A DNA stretch of 64,000 nucleotides from Hyphomicrobium_A sp963782555. GTDB taxonomy: Bacteria; Pseudomonadota; Alphaproteobacteria; Rhizobiales; Hyphomicrobiaceae. Positions 43,954-52,947 of this stretch are shown here, in pieces. A program made the translations under genes and the position numbers. A model generated the notes under the pieces. The model did not search any database. It saw only the letters and a list, made by a program, of their open reading frames with translations, and was not told the DNA's origin. The DNA lies in contig CAWAKB010000003.1 in assembly GCA_963782555.1 (NCBI GenBank), positions 682,001-746,000 of the forward strand, given 5' to 3'. Within the stretch, counting starts at the first letter, position 1. Each line of letters begins with the position of its first letter.

Positions 43954-45954
43954 TCAGGCGGCCATGGCCGGCTCGGACACGAGCTTCACGATATCGGCCA
44001 TGATGTCGTTGAGCTGAAAGTCCTTGGGCGTGTAGACTGCCGCTACCCCCATCGCCTTCAAGGTCTTGGCGTCCTCGGGCGGGATGATGCCGCCGACCAC
44101 CACCGGCACGTCCTCCAGGCCCTCCTTGCGCATACGCTCCACCACCTCGCGCACCAGCGGTACGTGGCTGCCCGACAGGATGGAGAGCCCGACCACGTGC
44201 ACGGCCTCATCCAGGGCGGCGCGCGCAATTTGCGCCGGCGTCAGACGGATGCCTTCGTAGACCACCTCCATGCCGCAATCGCGGGCGCGCACGGCGATCT
44301 GCTCGGCGCCGTTGGAGTGGCCGTCGAGGCCCGGCTTGCCGACGAGGAACTTCAAGCGCCGGCCGAGCTTGGCAGAGGCTGCCTCCACTTGCTCGCGTAC
44401 CTCCTCGAGGCCGGCGTCGTCGGCGTGGGCGGCGGCCTGAGCCACGCCCGTCGGCGCCCGGTACTCGCCGAACACCTTGCGCAAGGTGGCGCCCCACTCG
44501 CCCGTGGTGACGCCCGCCTTGGCGCAGGCGATGGAGGGCTCCATGATGTTGCCGCCCTCTTTCGCGGTGCGTTCCAGCGCTGCCAGCGCGGCCTTGACGG
44601 CCTTGTCGTCGCGCGCCTCGCGCCAGGCCTTGAGCTGCTCGACCTGGTGCTGCTCCATGGCGGGGTCGACGACCATGATCGCGCCTTCGCCGGTCGACAG
44701 CGGCGAGGGCTCGGTCTCGGTCCACTTGTTGACGCCGACCACGATCTGGGTGCCGGTCTCGATGTGGCGCAGGCGCTCGGTGTTGCTCTCTACCAGGCGG
44801 CGCTTCATGTAGTCGATGGCCTCCACGGCGCCGCCCATGGCCTCGATGGTGGCTAGCTCGGCCTTCGCCTCCTCCTTCAATTGCGCGACCTTGCGGTCGA
44901 TCTCTTTGGAGCCGTCGAAAATGTCGCCGTATTCCAAGAGGTCGGACTCGTAGGCGAGGATCTGCTGCATCCTCAGCGACCACTGCTGGTCCCAGGGCCG
45001 TGGCAGCCCGAGCGCCTCGTTCCAGGCCGGCAGCTGCACGGCGCGTGCGCGCGCCTTCTTCGACAGCGTCACCGCCAGCATCTCCAAGAGGATGCGATAG
45101 ACGTTGTTCTCGGCCTGCTGCTCGGTGAGGCCGAGCGAGTTCACCTGCACGCCGTAGCGGAAGCGGCGGTGCTTTTCATCGGTGACGCCATAGCGCTTAG
45201 CGGTGATCTCGTCCCACAGATCGACGAACGCGCGCATCTTGCAGATCTCGGTGATGAACCGCATCCCCGCATTGACAAAGAAGGAGACGCGCCCGACCAC
45301 CATGCCGAAGTCCTCCGGCTTTACCTCGCCGGAGGCTTTGACCCGATCGAGCACGGCCTCGGCCGTGGCGAGCGCGTAGGCTAGCTCCTGCACCGGCGTC
45401 GCGCCCGCCTCCTGCAGGTGATAGGAGCACACGTTCGTGGGGTTCCACTTGACGAGCTCACGCGTGGAGAAAACGATCGTGTCCTTGATCAGCCGCAGCG
45501 AGGGCTCGGGCGGGAACACGTAGGTTCCGCGCGACAGGTACTCCTTGATGATGTCGTTCTGGATGGTGCCCGTCAGCTTGGAGCGCGGTGCGCCCTGCTC
45601 GTCGGCGACGGCGACGTAGAGCGATAACAGCCACGCCGCCGTGGCGTTGATCGTCATCGAGGTGTTCATCTGGTCGAGCGGGATGCCCGCGAGCAGCGCG
45701 CGCATGTCGCCGATGTGGGAGACCGGAACGCCCACCTTTCCGACCTCGCCCTTGGCGAGTTCATGGTCTGAATCGTAGCCTGTCTGGGTCGGCAGGTCGA
45801 AGGCGATCGACAGCCCGGTCTGCCCCTTCGCCAGGTTGCGACGATAAAGCTCGTTGGACTTGGCCGCCGTCGAGTGGCCGGCGTAGGTGCGGAAGATCCA
45901 GGGGTGATCGGGCGCCCGCTGTGGTGCCACGTGTCCGCTCTTATCCTCGCGCAT
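43954..45954 (-). CDS. ecm: Ethylmalonyl-CoA mutase (adenosylcobalamin-dependent)
   Basis: 666 residues from ATG 45954 (the frame is open upstream but MREDKSGHVA is the natural start). The N-terminal TIM-barrel mutase domain contains FDLPTQTGYDSD and SHIGDM; the C-terminal B12 domain has GLDGHSNGAEQ (about 537-547, the DxHxxG cobalamin site) and VVGGIIPPEDA. Ecm converts (2R)-ethylmalonyl-CoA to methylsuccinyl-CoA. It differs from methylmalonyl-CoA mutase in its single short subunit, and its neighbours ccr and mcd confirm the assignment. Overlapping palindromes lie 55-77 nt upstream. Confidence 0.92.
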   Translation of the reverse strand: MREDKSGHVAPQRAPDHPWIFRTYAGHSTAAKSNELYRRNLAKGQTGLSIAFDLPTQTGYDSDHELAKGEVGKVGVPVSHIGDMRALLAGIPLDQMNTSMTINATAAWLLSLYVAVADEQGAPRSKLTGTIQNDIIKEYLSRGTYVFPPEPSLRLIKDTIVFSTRELVKWNPTNVCSYHLQEAGATPVQELAYALATAEAVLDRVKASGEVKPEDFGMVVGRVSFFVNAGMRFITEICKMRAFVDLWDEITAKRYGVTDEKHRRFRYGVQVNSLGLTEQQAENNVYRILLEMLAVTLSKKARARAVQLPAWNEALGLPRPWDQQWSLRMQQILAYESDLLEYGDIFDGSKEIDRKVAQLKEEAKAELATIEAMGGAVEAIDYMKRRLVESNTERLRHIETGTQIVVGVNKWTETEPSPLSTGEGAIMVVDPAMEQHQVEQLKAWREARDDKAVKAALAALERTAKEGGNIMEPSIACAKAGVTTGEWGATLRKVFGEYRAPTGVAQAAAHADDAGLEEVREQVEAASAKLGRRLKFLVGKPGLDGHSNGAEQIAVRARDCGMEVVYEGIRLTPAQIARAALDEAVHVVGLSILSGSHVPLVREVVERMRKEGLEDVPVVVGGIIPPEDAKTLKAMGVAAVYTPKDFQLNDIMADIVKLVSEPAMAA

Positions 45955-46008
45955 GGGTCGTCCTCGGCTTAGGTCAGGCGTGCCTGTCCCTAGCGTACCC
46001 GGCCGTGG

Positions 46009-46031
46009 TTGCAATGCAAAATGATCTTTGC
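46009..46031. promoter_or_regulatory. Overlapping TTGC/GCAA palindromes upstream of ecm
   Basis: TTGCAATGCAA (46009-46019) is a perfect 5-1-5 palindrome, and GCAAA-N6-TTTGC (46016-46031) overlaps it. Such TTTGC/GCAAA half-sites resemble those bound by RamB/PccR-type short-chain acyl-CoA regulators. They lie between the membrane gene and ecm. Confidence 0.45.
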
Positions 46032-46055
46032 TGCGGCGGAAGGAGGCGCGCGGCG

Positions 46056-46391
46056 TCAGTAGCGCTTGAACTGGTGGCGCTGCACGCGCAGTCCGGTGAG
46101 CGCCGAAGCAAACCGCGTGACGACGAGCAGAACGAGCAGGGCGGCGATAATGCCGAGCGTGCAGGCGACGACCACGTTGGTTTCCTGGTCGGGCGTCGGA
46201 TAGAATCCGAACTCTTCGAAAATGTAGTTGGCGATCAGCGCCCCGAAGGTGAATCCGGGGACGAAGACCAGTGCCAGCACCGTTTTCGACAGGACGTGCA
46301 ACGTCAGCACGCCTGCCCAGGCGGACAGGAGCGCCACCACCACGATGGTGTAGGTGTCGACCTCGAAGGTCTGATTAAGAAACTCGAGCAT
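46056..46391 (-). CDS. Small membrane protein between ecm and ccr
   Basis: 111 residues from ATG 46391 (AAGGGGTAGG just upstream). Three hydrophobic helices at about 12-30, 35-55 and 75-95, with a short basic tail QRHQFKRY. It lies head-to-head with ccr and precedes ecm on the same strand with a gap of 101 nt, so it may share the ecm transcript. Unknown function; any EMC pathway role is speculation from position. Confidence 0.7.
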   Translation of the reverse strand: MLEFLNQTFEVDTYTIVVVALLSAWAGVLTLHVLSKTVLALVFVPGFTFGALIANYIFEEFGFYPTPDQETNVVVACTLGIIAALLVLLVVTRFASALTGLRVQRHQFKRY

Positions 46392-46630
46392 CCTACCCCT
46401 TCCCCGGGGAACGGTGCGAACCAGCGCCAAGTTGCCAAGATACGGCCCGACAGGGGGAATTTTGGCCCAAACACCATTAAAGTTACGTTGAGACGCCCCC
46501 GGAGCGTCACCGCTACCTCTTCATTGCAGCGCGAAAACGTGCTTGAAACGGTAGGAAAACCATGCGGCCATGTTGCCGCACTGCACAAAACAAGCCCCGC
46601 CGGGGGGCGGGCCGAGCACGGGAGCCTTAG

Positions 46631-47956
46631 ATGTCGAGCCAAAGCGCCGCAACGAAAACTGACGCCACTGGGGGTGCGCTGGCGCTCGCCGCCGAGAAAA
46701 AGGATCTCTACGAGATCGGAGAGATCCCGCCGCTCGGGCATGTGCCCAAGAACATGTATGCCTGGGCCATCCGCAAGGACCGCCACGGCGAGCCTGACAA
46801 GGCGATGCAGATCGAGGTGCTCCCCACCTGGGAGCTCGACAGCCACGACGTGCTCGTGCTGGTGATGGCCGCGGGCGTCAACTACAACGGCGTGTGGGCC
46901 TCGCTCGGCAAGCCCATCTCCACCATCGACGCCCACAAGAATCCCTATCACATCGCCGGCTCCGATGCCTCGGGCGTCGTCTGGGCCGTCGGCTCCAAGG
47001 TGAAGCGCTGGAAGGTGGGCGACGAGGTCGTCATCCACTGCAATCAGGACGACGGCGACGACGAGGAGTGCAACGGCGGCGACCCCATGTTCTCGCCGTC
47101 GCAGCGCATCTGGGGCTACGAGACCCCCGACGGCTCCTTCGCGCAGTTCTGCCGCGTGCAGGATCGCCAGCTTCTGGAGCGCCCCAAGCATCTCACCTGG
47201 GAGGAGAGCGCCTGCTACACGCTGGTGCTGGCCACCGCCTACCGCATGCTGTTCGGGCACCGTCCCCACGTCCTGCGTCCCGGCCACAACGTGCTCGTCT
47301 GGGGCGCCTCTGGTGGGCTCGGCTCCATGGCCGTGCAGCTCTGCGCCACCTCGGGTGCCAACGCCATCGGCATCGTGTCGGAGGAGGACAAGCGCGAGTT
47401 CGTGATGCAGCTGGGCGCGCGCGGCGTCATCAACCGCAAGGACTTCGACTGCTGGGGCGAGCTGCCCAAGGTCGGCACGCCCGAGTACGACGCCTGGTTC
47501 AAGAGCGCGCGCAAGTTCGGCGCGGCGATCTGGGAGACGACGGGCAAGGGCAACAACGTCGACTGCGTGTTCGAGCATCCCGGCCAGTCGACCTTCCCCG
47601 TCTCGGTGTTCGTGGTAAAGCGCGGCGGCATGGTCGTCATCTGCGCCGGCACGACGGGCTACAATCTCACCATGGACGCCCGCTATCTGTGGATGCACCA
47701 GAAGCGCGTGCAAGGCTCGCATTTCGCCAACCTGCTGCAGGCGAGCCAGGCCAACAAGCTGGTGGTCGAGCGGCGCATCGACCCGTGCATGTCGGAGGTC
47801 TTCCCCTGGGAGCAGATCCCCAAGGCGCACATGCGCATGTACCGCAACGAGCATAAGCCCGGGAACATGGCCGTGCTGGTCTCGGCGCCGACGACGGGCC
47901 TCAGGACCGTCGAGGACGTGCTCGAGGCGAGCCAGCAGATGCACAAGAAGCGCTGA
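46631..47956 (+). CDS. ccr: Crotonyl-CoA carboxylase/reductase
   Basis: 441 residues, MSSQSAATKTDATGGALALA, then IPPLGHVPKNMYAWAIRKDR. It is an MDR-type NADPH enzyme with nucleotide-binding motif WGASGGLGSMAVQL (about 224-237) and the CCR-type segments NPYHIAGSDASGVVWAVGSK and FEHPGQSTFPVSVFVVKRGG. Ccr reductively carboxylates crotonyl-CoA to (2S)-ethylmalonyl-CoA, the signature reaction of the EMC pathway. The stop is followed 12 nt later by a convergent gene. Confidence 0.96.
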   Translation: MSSQSAATKTDATGGALALAAEKKDLYEIGEIPPLGHVPKNMYAWAIRKDRHGEPDKAMQIEVLPTWELDSHDVLVLVMAAGVNYNGVWASLGKPISTIDAHKNPYHIAGSDASGVVWAVGSKVKRWKVGDEVVIHCNQDDGDDEECNGGDPMFSPSQRIWGYETPDGSFAQFCRVQDRQLLERPKHLTWEESACYTLVLATAYRMLFGHRPHVLRPGHNVLVWGASGGLGSMAVQLCATSGANAIGIVSEEDKREFVMQLGARGVINRKDFDCWGELPKVGTPEYDAWFKSARKFGAAIWETTGKGNNVDCVFEHPGQSTFPVSVFVVKRGGMVVICAGTTGYNLTMDARYLWMHQKRVQGSHFANLLQASQANKLVVERRIDPCMSEVFPWEQIPKAHMRMYRNEHKPGNMAVLVSAPTTGLRTVEDVLEASQQMHKKR

Positions 47957-47968
47957 AGCGCGGCGCTG

Positions 47969-48848
47969 TTAGCGTCTCAGCGCGTGCGCGCCGTTGGCGT
48001 GGCTCTCGATCACGGCGGCGGCGCCCATGCGCTTCAGCTCGAAGATGCCGCGGTTGAGTTCGGCGCCGAGGATGACGATGACCGCGCTCATCTGGAAGAA
48101 GATCAGCGCGACCATCAGCTGCGACAGGCCGGCGTAGAAGCGCGTGTAGTCGCTGAAATTCAAGTAGTAGGAGTAGAGGCTCGCGACCGTGAGCCAGAGC
48201 ACCGTGGACAAGACGACGCCGGGCCAGACGTCCTTGAGCTTGCGCGTTCCGCCCGGTAGCCACAGGTGGAAGGCGATGAGCTGCACGCCGATGACGGCGG
48301 CGGCGAAGAGATAGCGCAGGCTCGCCGCCAGCCAGGTGCTGCGCAACATCCACTGTATCAGCGAGGGATCATAACGGGCCGCGACGACCGGACCGACGAC
48401 GACGGCCCAGGTCAGGGCCAGCAGCGAGAGGGCGCTGATCAGGACGAAGAGCATGCTGCGCAAGAGGCAGAACACGTACGGCCGCGTTTCGCGGACGCGA
48501 TAGGCACCGTTGAGGGCGGCGCGCAAGGTCTCGATCGCGTTGGTGGCAAAGAACAGGGCGAGCCCCGCGCTCACGGTCAAGAGATCGATGCGGGTCGATC
48601 CCATGATGGCTTCGACCTGGGGTGCAATCCCCGCTGCCGACTCCCTGCGGCAAGATCTGAAAGAGCTGAGCGACAGCCTGGTCGGCGAGCTGGCGTCCGC
48701 CGAACAAGATGCCGGACAGCGCGCCGAGGAAGATGCAGAACGGGAACAGCGAGACGACGAAGGAGAACGCCACCGCGCCCGCCATGGTGAATCCGCTGTG
48801 CTCATAGAGGCGGTAGATGGCTTCGAGCACGGCGCGGTAGCGCTGCAT
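47969..48848 (-). CDS. YihY/BrkB (UPF0761) family membrane protein, apparent +1 frameshift near 48643-48645
   Basis: The N-terminal frame from ATG 48848 reads MQRYRAVLEAIYRLYEHSGF and AGAVAFSFVVSLFPFCIFLG to LFQILPQ; the rest continues in another frame as ESAAGIAPQVEAIMGSTRID through AVVVGPVVAARYD, GVVLSTVLWLTVASLYSYYL and AELNRGIFELKRM. Removing one G from the run at 48643-48645 (C on the plus strand) restores one protein of about 292 residues with six helices, the normal YihY size. The family has no settled function (often misnamed RNase BN). Confidence 0.82.
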
Positions 48849-49048
48849 ACCAAGTCTCCTTAAGCTCGCGGGGCGGAAGCTAGCCGGGCACCTGCGGCAC
48901 GTCTATCTCAGACTTGCCGGGCCAAACGCCGCAAGGCAGGGGCTCGGTCGAGGCCGGTCCCGGCGCCATGGACGGCCGCCAAGACCTTTCATAAACTAGC
49001 CCCTTACTAGAATGGGCGACCCGCCAATCCAAGCGCGACGGTGTACCG

Positions 49049-49582
49049 GTGGCAAGCAACCAGAAGCGTAGAAAGTCCACTAAGGCGCGCAAGCGCCGGG
49101 CCAGCACCTATGATCCGATCAGGGGCCCGCGGCTCAAGGGCCGTGCCGAGCCCGCGCCCGCGTCGCCTAAGCCCGGCGTGAACGATCCGGCCCTGTTCGG
49201 CGAGGCGGCGGAGGACGGCTTGCGCATGCTGGCGGCGCTGGAGACGATCCCGAGCCTCGAGCCCGATTTCTGCGACGACCTTGCGGCCGAGGCCTCCGTC
49301 ACCATCATCGAGCGCGCGATGCCCTTCGATCTGGAGCCGCCCCCGCTCGCGCCAGAGAACGCACGAACCCCATCGACGGCCGCACGGCCGGCGGATGCCG
49401 GCGAGCCGCCCCATGTCGTCGCCGAGGAGTATGCCGCCTATCATGGCCCCGTGGACGAGGCCGTCGTCGAGATCTTCGAGGGGCCTCCCCCTGAACCCGC
49501 GCAGTCCGGGTCGCGCCGGAAGAAGGGCCGGCCGGCGGGCCACCGGTTCTTCAAAGCGTTGACGGGCGACGACAGCGGCTAG
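49049..49582 (+). CDS. Hypothetical basic/acidic low-complexity protein
   Basis: 177 residues from a GTG at 49049. The N-terminus is strongly basic (SNQKRRKSTKARKRRAS), the middle acidic, and the end basic again (SGSRRKKGRPAGHRFFKALT). No membrane helix or signal. It lies 112 nt upstream of mcd on the same strand. Function unknown; the start is uncertain. Confidence 0.6.
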   Translation: MASNQKRRKSTKARKRRASTYDPIRGPRLKGRAEPAPASPKPGVNDPALFGEAAEDGLRMLAALETIPSLEPDFCDDLAAEASVTIIERAMPFDLEPPPLAPENARTPSTAARPADAGEPPHVVAEEYAAYHGPVDEAVVEIFEGPPPEPAQSGSRRKKGRPAGHRFFKALTGDDSG

Positions 49583-49646
49583 CACCTTCGTTCGCGCAGA
49601 TTGCCTTGACGCCGGGGCCTATTATTCTGCATCGCAATACGGGAAG

Positions 49647-49665
49647 GGCGGACCGCTGGTCCGCC
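49647..49665. promoter_or_regulatory. Perfect inverted repeat in the mcd leader
   Basis: GGCGGACC (49647-49654) and GGTCCGCC (49658-49665) form an 8-bp palindrome around 3 nt, ending 29 nt before the mcd start. It could be an operator or a hairpin in the leader. Confidence 0.4.
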
Positions 49666-49694
49666 GAACGGCCAATCCATCGATCAAGGAGAGC

Positions 49695-51377
49695 ATGATG
49701 TCGACTGCGGCGCTGAAGGCTGAGCAGGATATTCTTTCGGCCGGCCCCGACGCCCTGCTTCAGCGGGCGTCCGATGCGGTCGCGTCCGCGGATCGCGTCT
49801 TGCAGGCAGCCAAGGCCGGCGTGCGCGCCAAGGTCGCCGAGGCGGGCGGTATCGATGCCGCCCAGCACGCGGCCCACGGGCTCGCGTGGCTTGCCACCAC
49901 GGTCGAGGGTTTGCGCCAGATGCAGGTCTGGGGCAGCCGGCTTTCGGCGGAGGGCCGCTTCGGCGAGTTCGAGCAATTGATCCTCGCTGTCGGCTTCGCG
50001 GAGTACCTGGCGCAGATCGCGGGCGGCATCCCCATGAGTCAGGTCGAGATGATCCGCCCCGAGGCGCTGGGCGTTCCCAAGGCCGATGTGCGCCGCTTCG
50101 AGGACGAGGTCGCCGACACGATCGCCGCCGGCAGCACGCAGGCGTTGAAATCGCGCCTGGCCGAGCTCATCGCTGCGCAGCCCGAGGCCACCACCTTCGG
50201 CGACACCGGCCTCGACGAGACGCACGCGGCGATCCATGAGCAGATGCGCAAGTTCTCCGAGGCCGAGGTCGTGCCGCACGCGCACGAGTGGCACCTGAAG
50301 AACGAATACATCCCGCTCGACGTCATCGCCAAGGTCGCCGAGCTCGGCGTCTTCGGCCTGACGCTGCCGGAGGAGTTCGGCGGCCTCGGGCTCGGCAAGG
50401 AGAGCATGTGTATCGTCTCGGAGGAGCTGTCGCGCGGCTACATCGGCGTCGGCTCGCTCGGCACACGCTCGGAGATCGCCGGCGAGCTCATCCTCAACAA
50501 CGGCACCGACGAGCAGAAGCAGACGTATCTGCCCAAAATCGCCTCGGGCGAGATCCTGCCCACGGCCGTCTTCACCGAGCCAAATACCGGCTCCGACCTC
50601 GCCTCCTTGAAGACGCGCGCGGTGAAAGATGGCGACACCTACAAGGTCACGGGCCAGAAGACGTGGATCACGCATCCCGTGCGCGCCGACCTGATGACGC
50701 TGCTGGTACGCACCAACGCGGGCGAGAAGGGCTACAAGGGCCTCTCCATGCTGCTGGCGGAAAAGCCGCGCGGCACCGACGAGAACCCGTTCCCTGCCGA
50801 TGGCATGACCGGCGGCGAGATCGAGGTCTTGGGCTATCGCGGTATGAAGGAGTACGACATCTCCTTCGACGGCTTCGAGGTGCCGGCCTCGGGACTCCTG
50901 GGCGGCGAGGAGGGCCTTGGCTTCAAGCAGCTCATGAACACGTTTGAGGCTGCGCGCATCCAGACCGCGGCGCGCGCCGTCGGCGTTGCCCAATGCGCCA
51001 TGGATCTGGGCCTCAAGTATGCGCTCGATCGCAACCAGTTCGGCAAGCCGATCTACGCCTTCCCGCGCGTCGCCAACAAGGTCGTGATGATGGCGGTGGA
51101 GACGATGATCGCGCGCCAGCTCACCTACTTTGCCGCGCGCGAGAAGGACGAAGGGCGCCGCTGCGATCTCGAAGCCGGCATGGCCAAGCTCTTGGGCGCG
51201 CGCGTCGCCTGGGCCAATGCCGACAACGCGCTGCAGATCCACGGCGGCAACGGCTTCGCGCTGGAATATCCGATCAGCCGCGTGCTCTGCGACTCGCGCA
51301 TCTTGAACATCTTCGAGGGCGCGGCCGAGATCCAGGCGCAGGTCATTGCCCGGCGACTGCTCGAAGGCGCGAACTAG
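49695..51377 (+). CDS. mcd: (2S)-methylsuccinyl-CoA dehydrogenase
   Basis: 560 residues from ATG 49695 (or 49698; AAGGAG is 3-6 nt upstream). Unlike ordinary acyl-CoA dehydrogenases of about 380 residues it has an extra N-terminal domain of about 165 residues, a hallmark of Mcd. The FAD-enzyme core starts near 175 with TAVFTEPNTGSDLASLKTRA, QKTWITHPVRAD and the C-terminal IHGGNGFALEYPISRVLCDS. It oxidises methylsuccinyl-CoA to mesaconyl-C1-CoA, directly after Ecm. Electrons go to ETF. Confidence 0.92.
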   Translation: MMSTAALKAEQDILSAGPDALLQRASDAVASADRVLQAAKAGVRAKVAEAGGIDAAQHAAHGLAWLATTVEGLRQMQVWGSRLSAEGRFGEFEQLILAVGFAEYLAQIAGGIPMSQVEMIRPEALGVPKADVRRFEDEVADTIAAGSTQALKSRLAELIAAQPEATTFGDTGLDETHAAIHEQMRKFSEAEVVPHAHEWHLKNEYIPLDVIAKVAELGVFGLTLPEEFGGLGLGKESMCIVSEELSRGYIGVGSLGTRSEIAGELILNNGTDEQKQTYLPKIASGEILPTAVFTEPNTGSDLASLKTRAVKDGDTYKVTGQKTWITHPVRADLMTLLVRTNAGEKGYKGLSMLLAEKPRGTDENPFPADGMTGGEIEVLGYRGMKEYDISFDGFEVPASGLLGGEEGLGFKQLMNTFEAARIQTAARAVGVAQCAMDLGLKYALDRNQFGKPIYAFPRVANKVVMMAVETMIARQLTYFAAREKDEGRRCDLEAGMAKLLGARVAWANADNALQIHGGNGFALEYPISRVLCDSRILNIFEGAAEIQAQVIARRLLEGAN

Positions 51378-51507
51378 TCAGACCGCGGCTTCGGCGTTAA
51401 CGCCAGGTTTCCACATTGTGAAAAAGCCGATCGAACTCGAGAAAGGCTGCTGCAAATCAGGCTTGTTAAGGTCGTCCCCTCGGCCAAGTGATGGCACAGG
51501 GGGCGAC

Positions 51508-51822
51508 ATGCGAGCGACTTCCTCGATTTGGCGGACACTTCCAACGCGGCGCACGTTCGCGCGGCGCAGCACCTGGGCTCATGCCATCGCGCACTTCGAA
51601 GGCCGGGCGCAGAGCGTCATCATTCGCGACGTTTCGCTCGGCGGAATGAAGATCGAATTTGCGTACGGCCTGACGCCCGGCGACCAGATCGAGATCGAAT
51701 TGATGTCGGGACGCGTGCTGCAAGGCACCGTCGCCTGGTCGGTTGCCGCCTACTGCGGGGTCGAATTCCCAAGTCCGCTCGACGACAACGATCCAATCCT
51801 CGCCTCCTGCAAGAGGCATTGA
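51508..51822 (+). CDS. PilZ domain protein
   Basis: 104 residues from ATG 51508. The PilZ pattern is visible as an N-terminal RRTFARR-type arginine motif and the D-x-S-x-x-G motif in VIIRDVSLGGMKIEF. These residues bind cyclic di-GMP. The protein is little more than the PilZ domain, so it probably works as an adaptor. The frame is open further upstream, but ATG 51508 has a GGGGGGCG site and the natural N-terminus. Confidence 0.82.
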   Translation: MRATSSIWRTLPTRRTFARRSTWAHAIAHFEGRAQSVIIRDVSLGGMKIEFAYGLTPGDQIEIELMSGRVLQGTVAWSVAAYCGVEFPSPLDDNDPILASCKRH

Positions 51823-51978
51823 GGTTCTCGCCCTCCGCTATCGCGAAGGCTCGGAGCGGCTCGGGGCGGTCTCAGGCCGGAATATAAGCAGTTGCGCGCC
51901 CCGTTCGCGCCTCACGTCGCGGCTGCCATGTGCGTCCTCCCCTTGCCTCTGCGGCGCCAGGGTGCCATCACGCTCGGC

Positions 51979-52947
51979 ATGGAAAGCACATCGCCTGAGC
52001 CCCGCGTCGTCTCGCTCATCGCCAGCGCCACCGAGATCGTGCATGCGCTGGGTGCAGGCGCGTCGCAGGTCGCGCGCTCGCACGAGTGCGACTGGCCGCC
52101 GGCCGTCGTCGATCTTCGCGCACTGACGCGGCCCAAGTTCAAGGTCGAAGGCTCAAGCCGCGCCATCGACCAGGCGGTAAAGGCGCTCGTCGAGCAAGGC
52201 CTTGCGGTCTACGAGGTCGACGCCGAGGCGATGCGCGCGCTGGCGCCCGACGTAATCCTGACCCAGGACCAGTGCGAGGTGTGCGCCGTCTCGCTCGCCG
52301 ACGTGGAGCGCGCCGTATGTACATGGATCGGCAGCGCGCCGCAGATCGTCTCGCTGAGGCCGCATGCGATGGCGGACGTTTATGCCGATGTCGGCCGGGT
52401 CGCAGCCGCGCTCGGCCGTCCTGCCGCGGGCGCCGCGCTCATTGAGAGCATGCAAGCGCGCATCGCCGGCATCGCGGCCGCCGTCGCCGATAGAGGCAAG
52501 CCGCGCCTCGCCTTCATCGAGTGGATCGACCCGCCGATGTCGGGCGGGTACTGGATGCCGGAGCTGATCGCGGCGGCGGGCGGCACCAACCTCTTCGGCG
52601 AGACCGGCGCCACCTCGCCCTGGATCATCTGGGACGCCGTCGCAGCCGCCGATCCGGACGTGATCCTCGTTGCCCCATGCGGCTATGACATTGCCGTCAC
52701 GGCGCGCGAGATGGGCGTGCTCGCCGGCAACGCCACCTGGAACGGCTTGCGCGCCGTGCGCGAAGGCCACGTGTTCGTCGCCGACGGCAACGCCTACTTC
52801 AACCGGCCGGGCCCGCGGCTGGTCGAAAGCGCGGAGATCCTCGCCGAGATCCTGCACCCGGAGATCTGCGATTTCGGCCACCGGGGCAAAGCGTTTGTGC
52901 CCTATTCCCTCGACGCGGTGGCGGCGCGCACGTCGGCCGCACCGTGA
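51979..52947 (+). CDS. BtuF-like cobalamin-binding protein, apparently cytoplasmic
   Basis: 322 residues from ATG 51979. The periplasmic-binding-protein fold is seen in VVSLIASATEIVHALGAGAS, APDVILTQDQCEVCAVSLAD and FIEWIDPPMSGGYWMPELIA. It resembles the cobalamin/haem-binding BtuF group (COG0614), but no signal peptide is obvious at this start, so it may be cytoplasmic; an upstream open frame to 51892 does not clearly supply one. It lies shortly after the B12-dependent EMC cluster and overlaps the next gene by 4 nt. Confidence 0.78.
   Translation: MESTSPEPRVVSLIASATEIVHALGAGASQVARSHECDWPPAVVDLRALTRPKFKVEGSSRAIDQAVKALVEQGLAVYEVDAEAMRALAPDVILTQDQCEVCAVSLADVERAVCTWIGSAPQIVSLRPHAMADVYADVGRVAAALGRPAAGAALIESMQARIAGIAAAVADRGKPRLAFIEWIDPPMSGGYWMPELIAAAGGTNLFGETGATSPWIIWDAVAAADPDVILVAPCGYDIAVTAREMGVLAGNATWNGLRAVREGHVFVADGNAYFNRPGPRLVESAEILAEILHPEICDFGHRGKAFVPYSLDAVAARTSAAP

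Noticed and set aside
46477..46492. Near-match to a CtrA box (TTAA-N7-TTGAG) before ccr
   Set aside because: Only three of five bases match in the second half-site; too weak without conservation.
46304..47944. Long antisense frame over ccr
   Set aside because: Composition artefact of third-position GC; ccr on the plus strand is unmistakable.
49551..51242. Long antisense frame over mcd
   Set aside because: Same artefact; the plus-strand dehydrogenase is intact.
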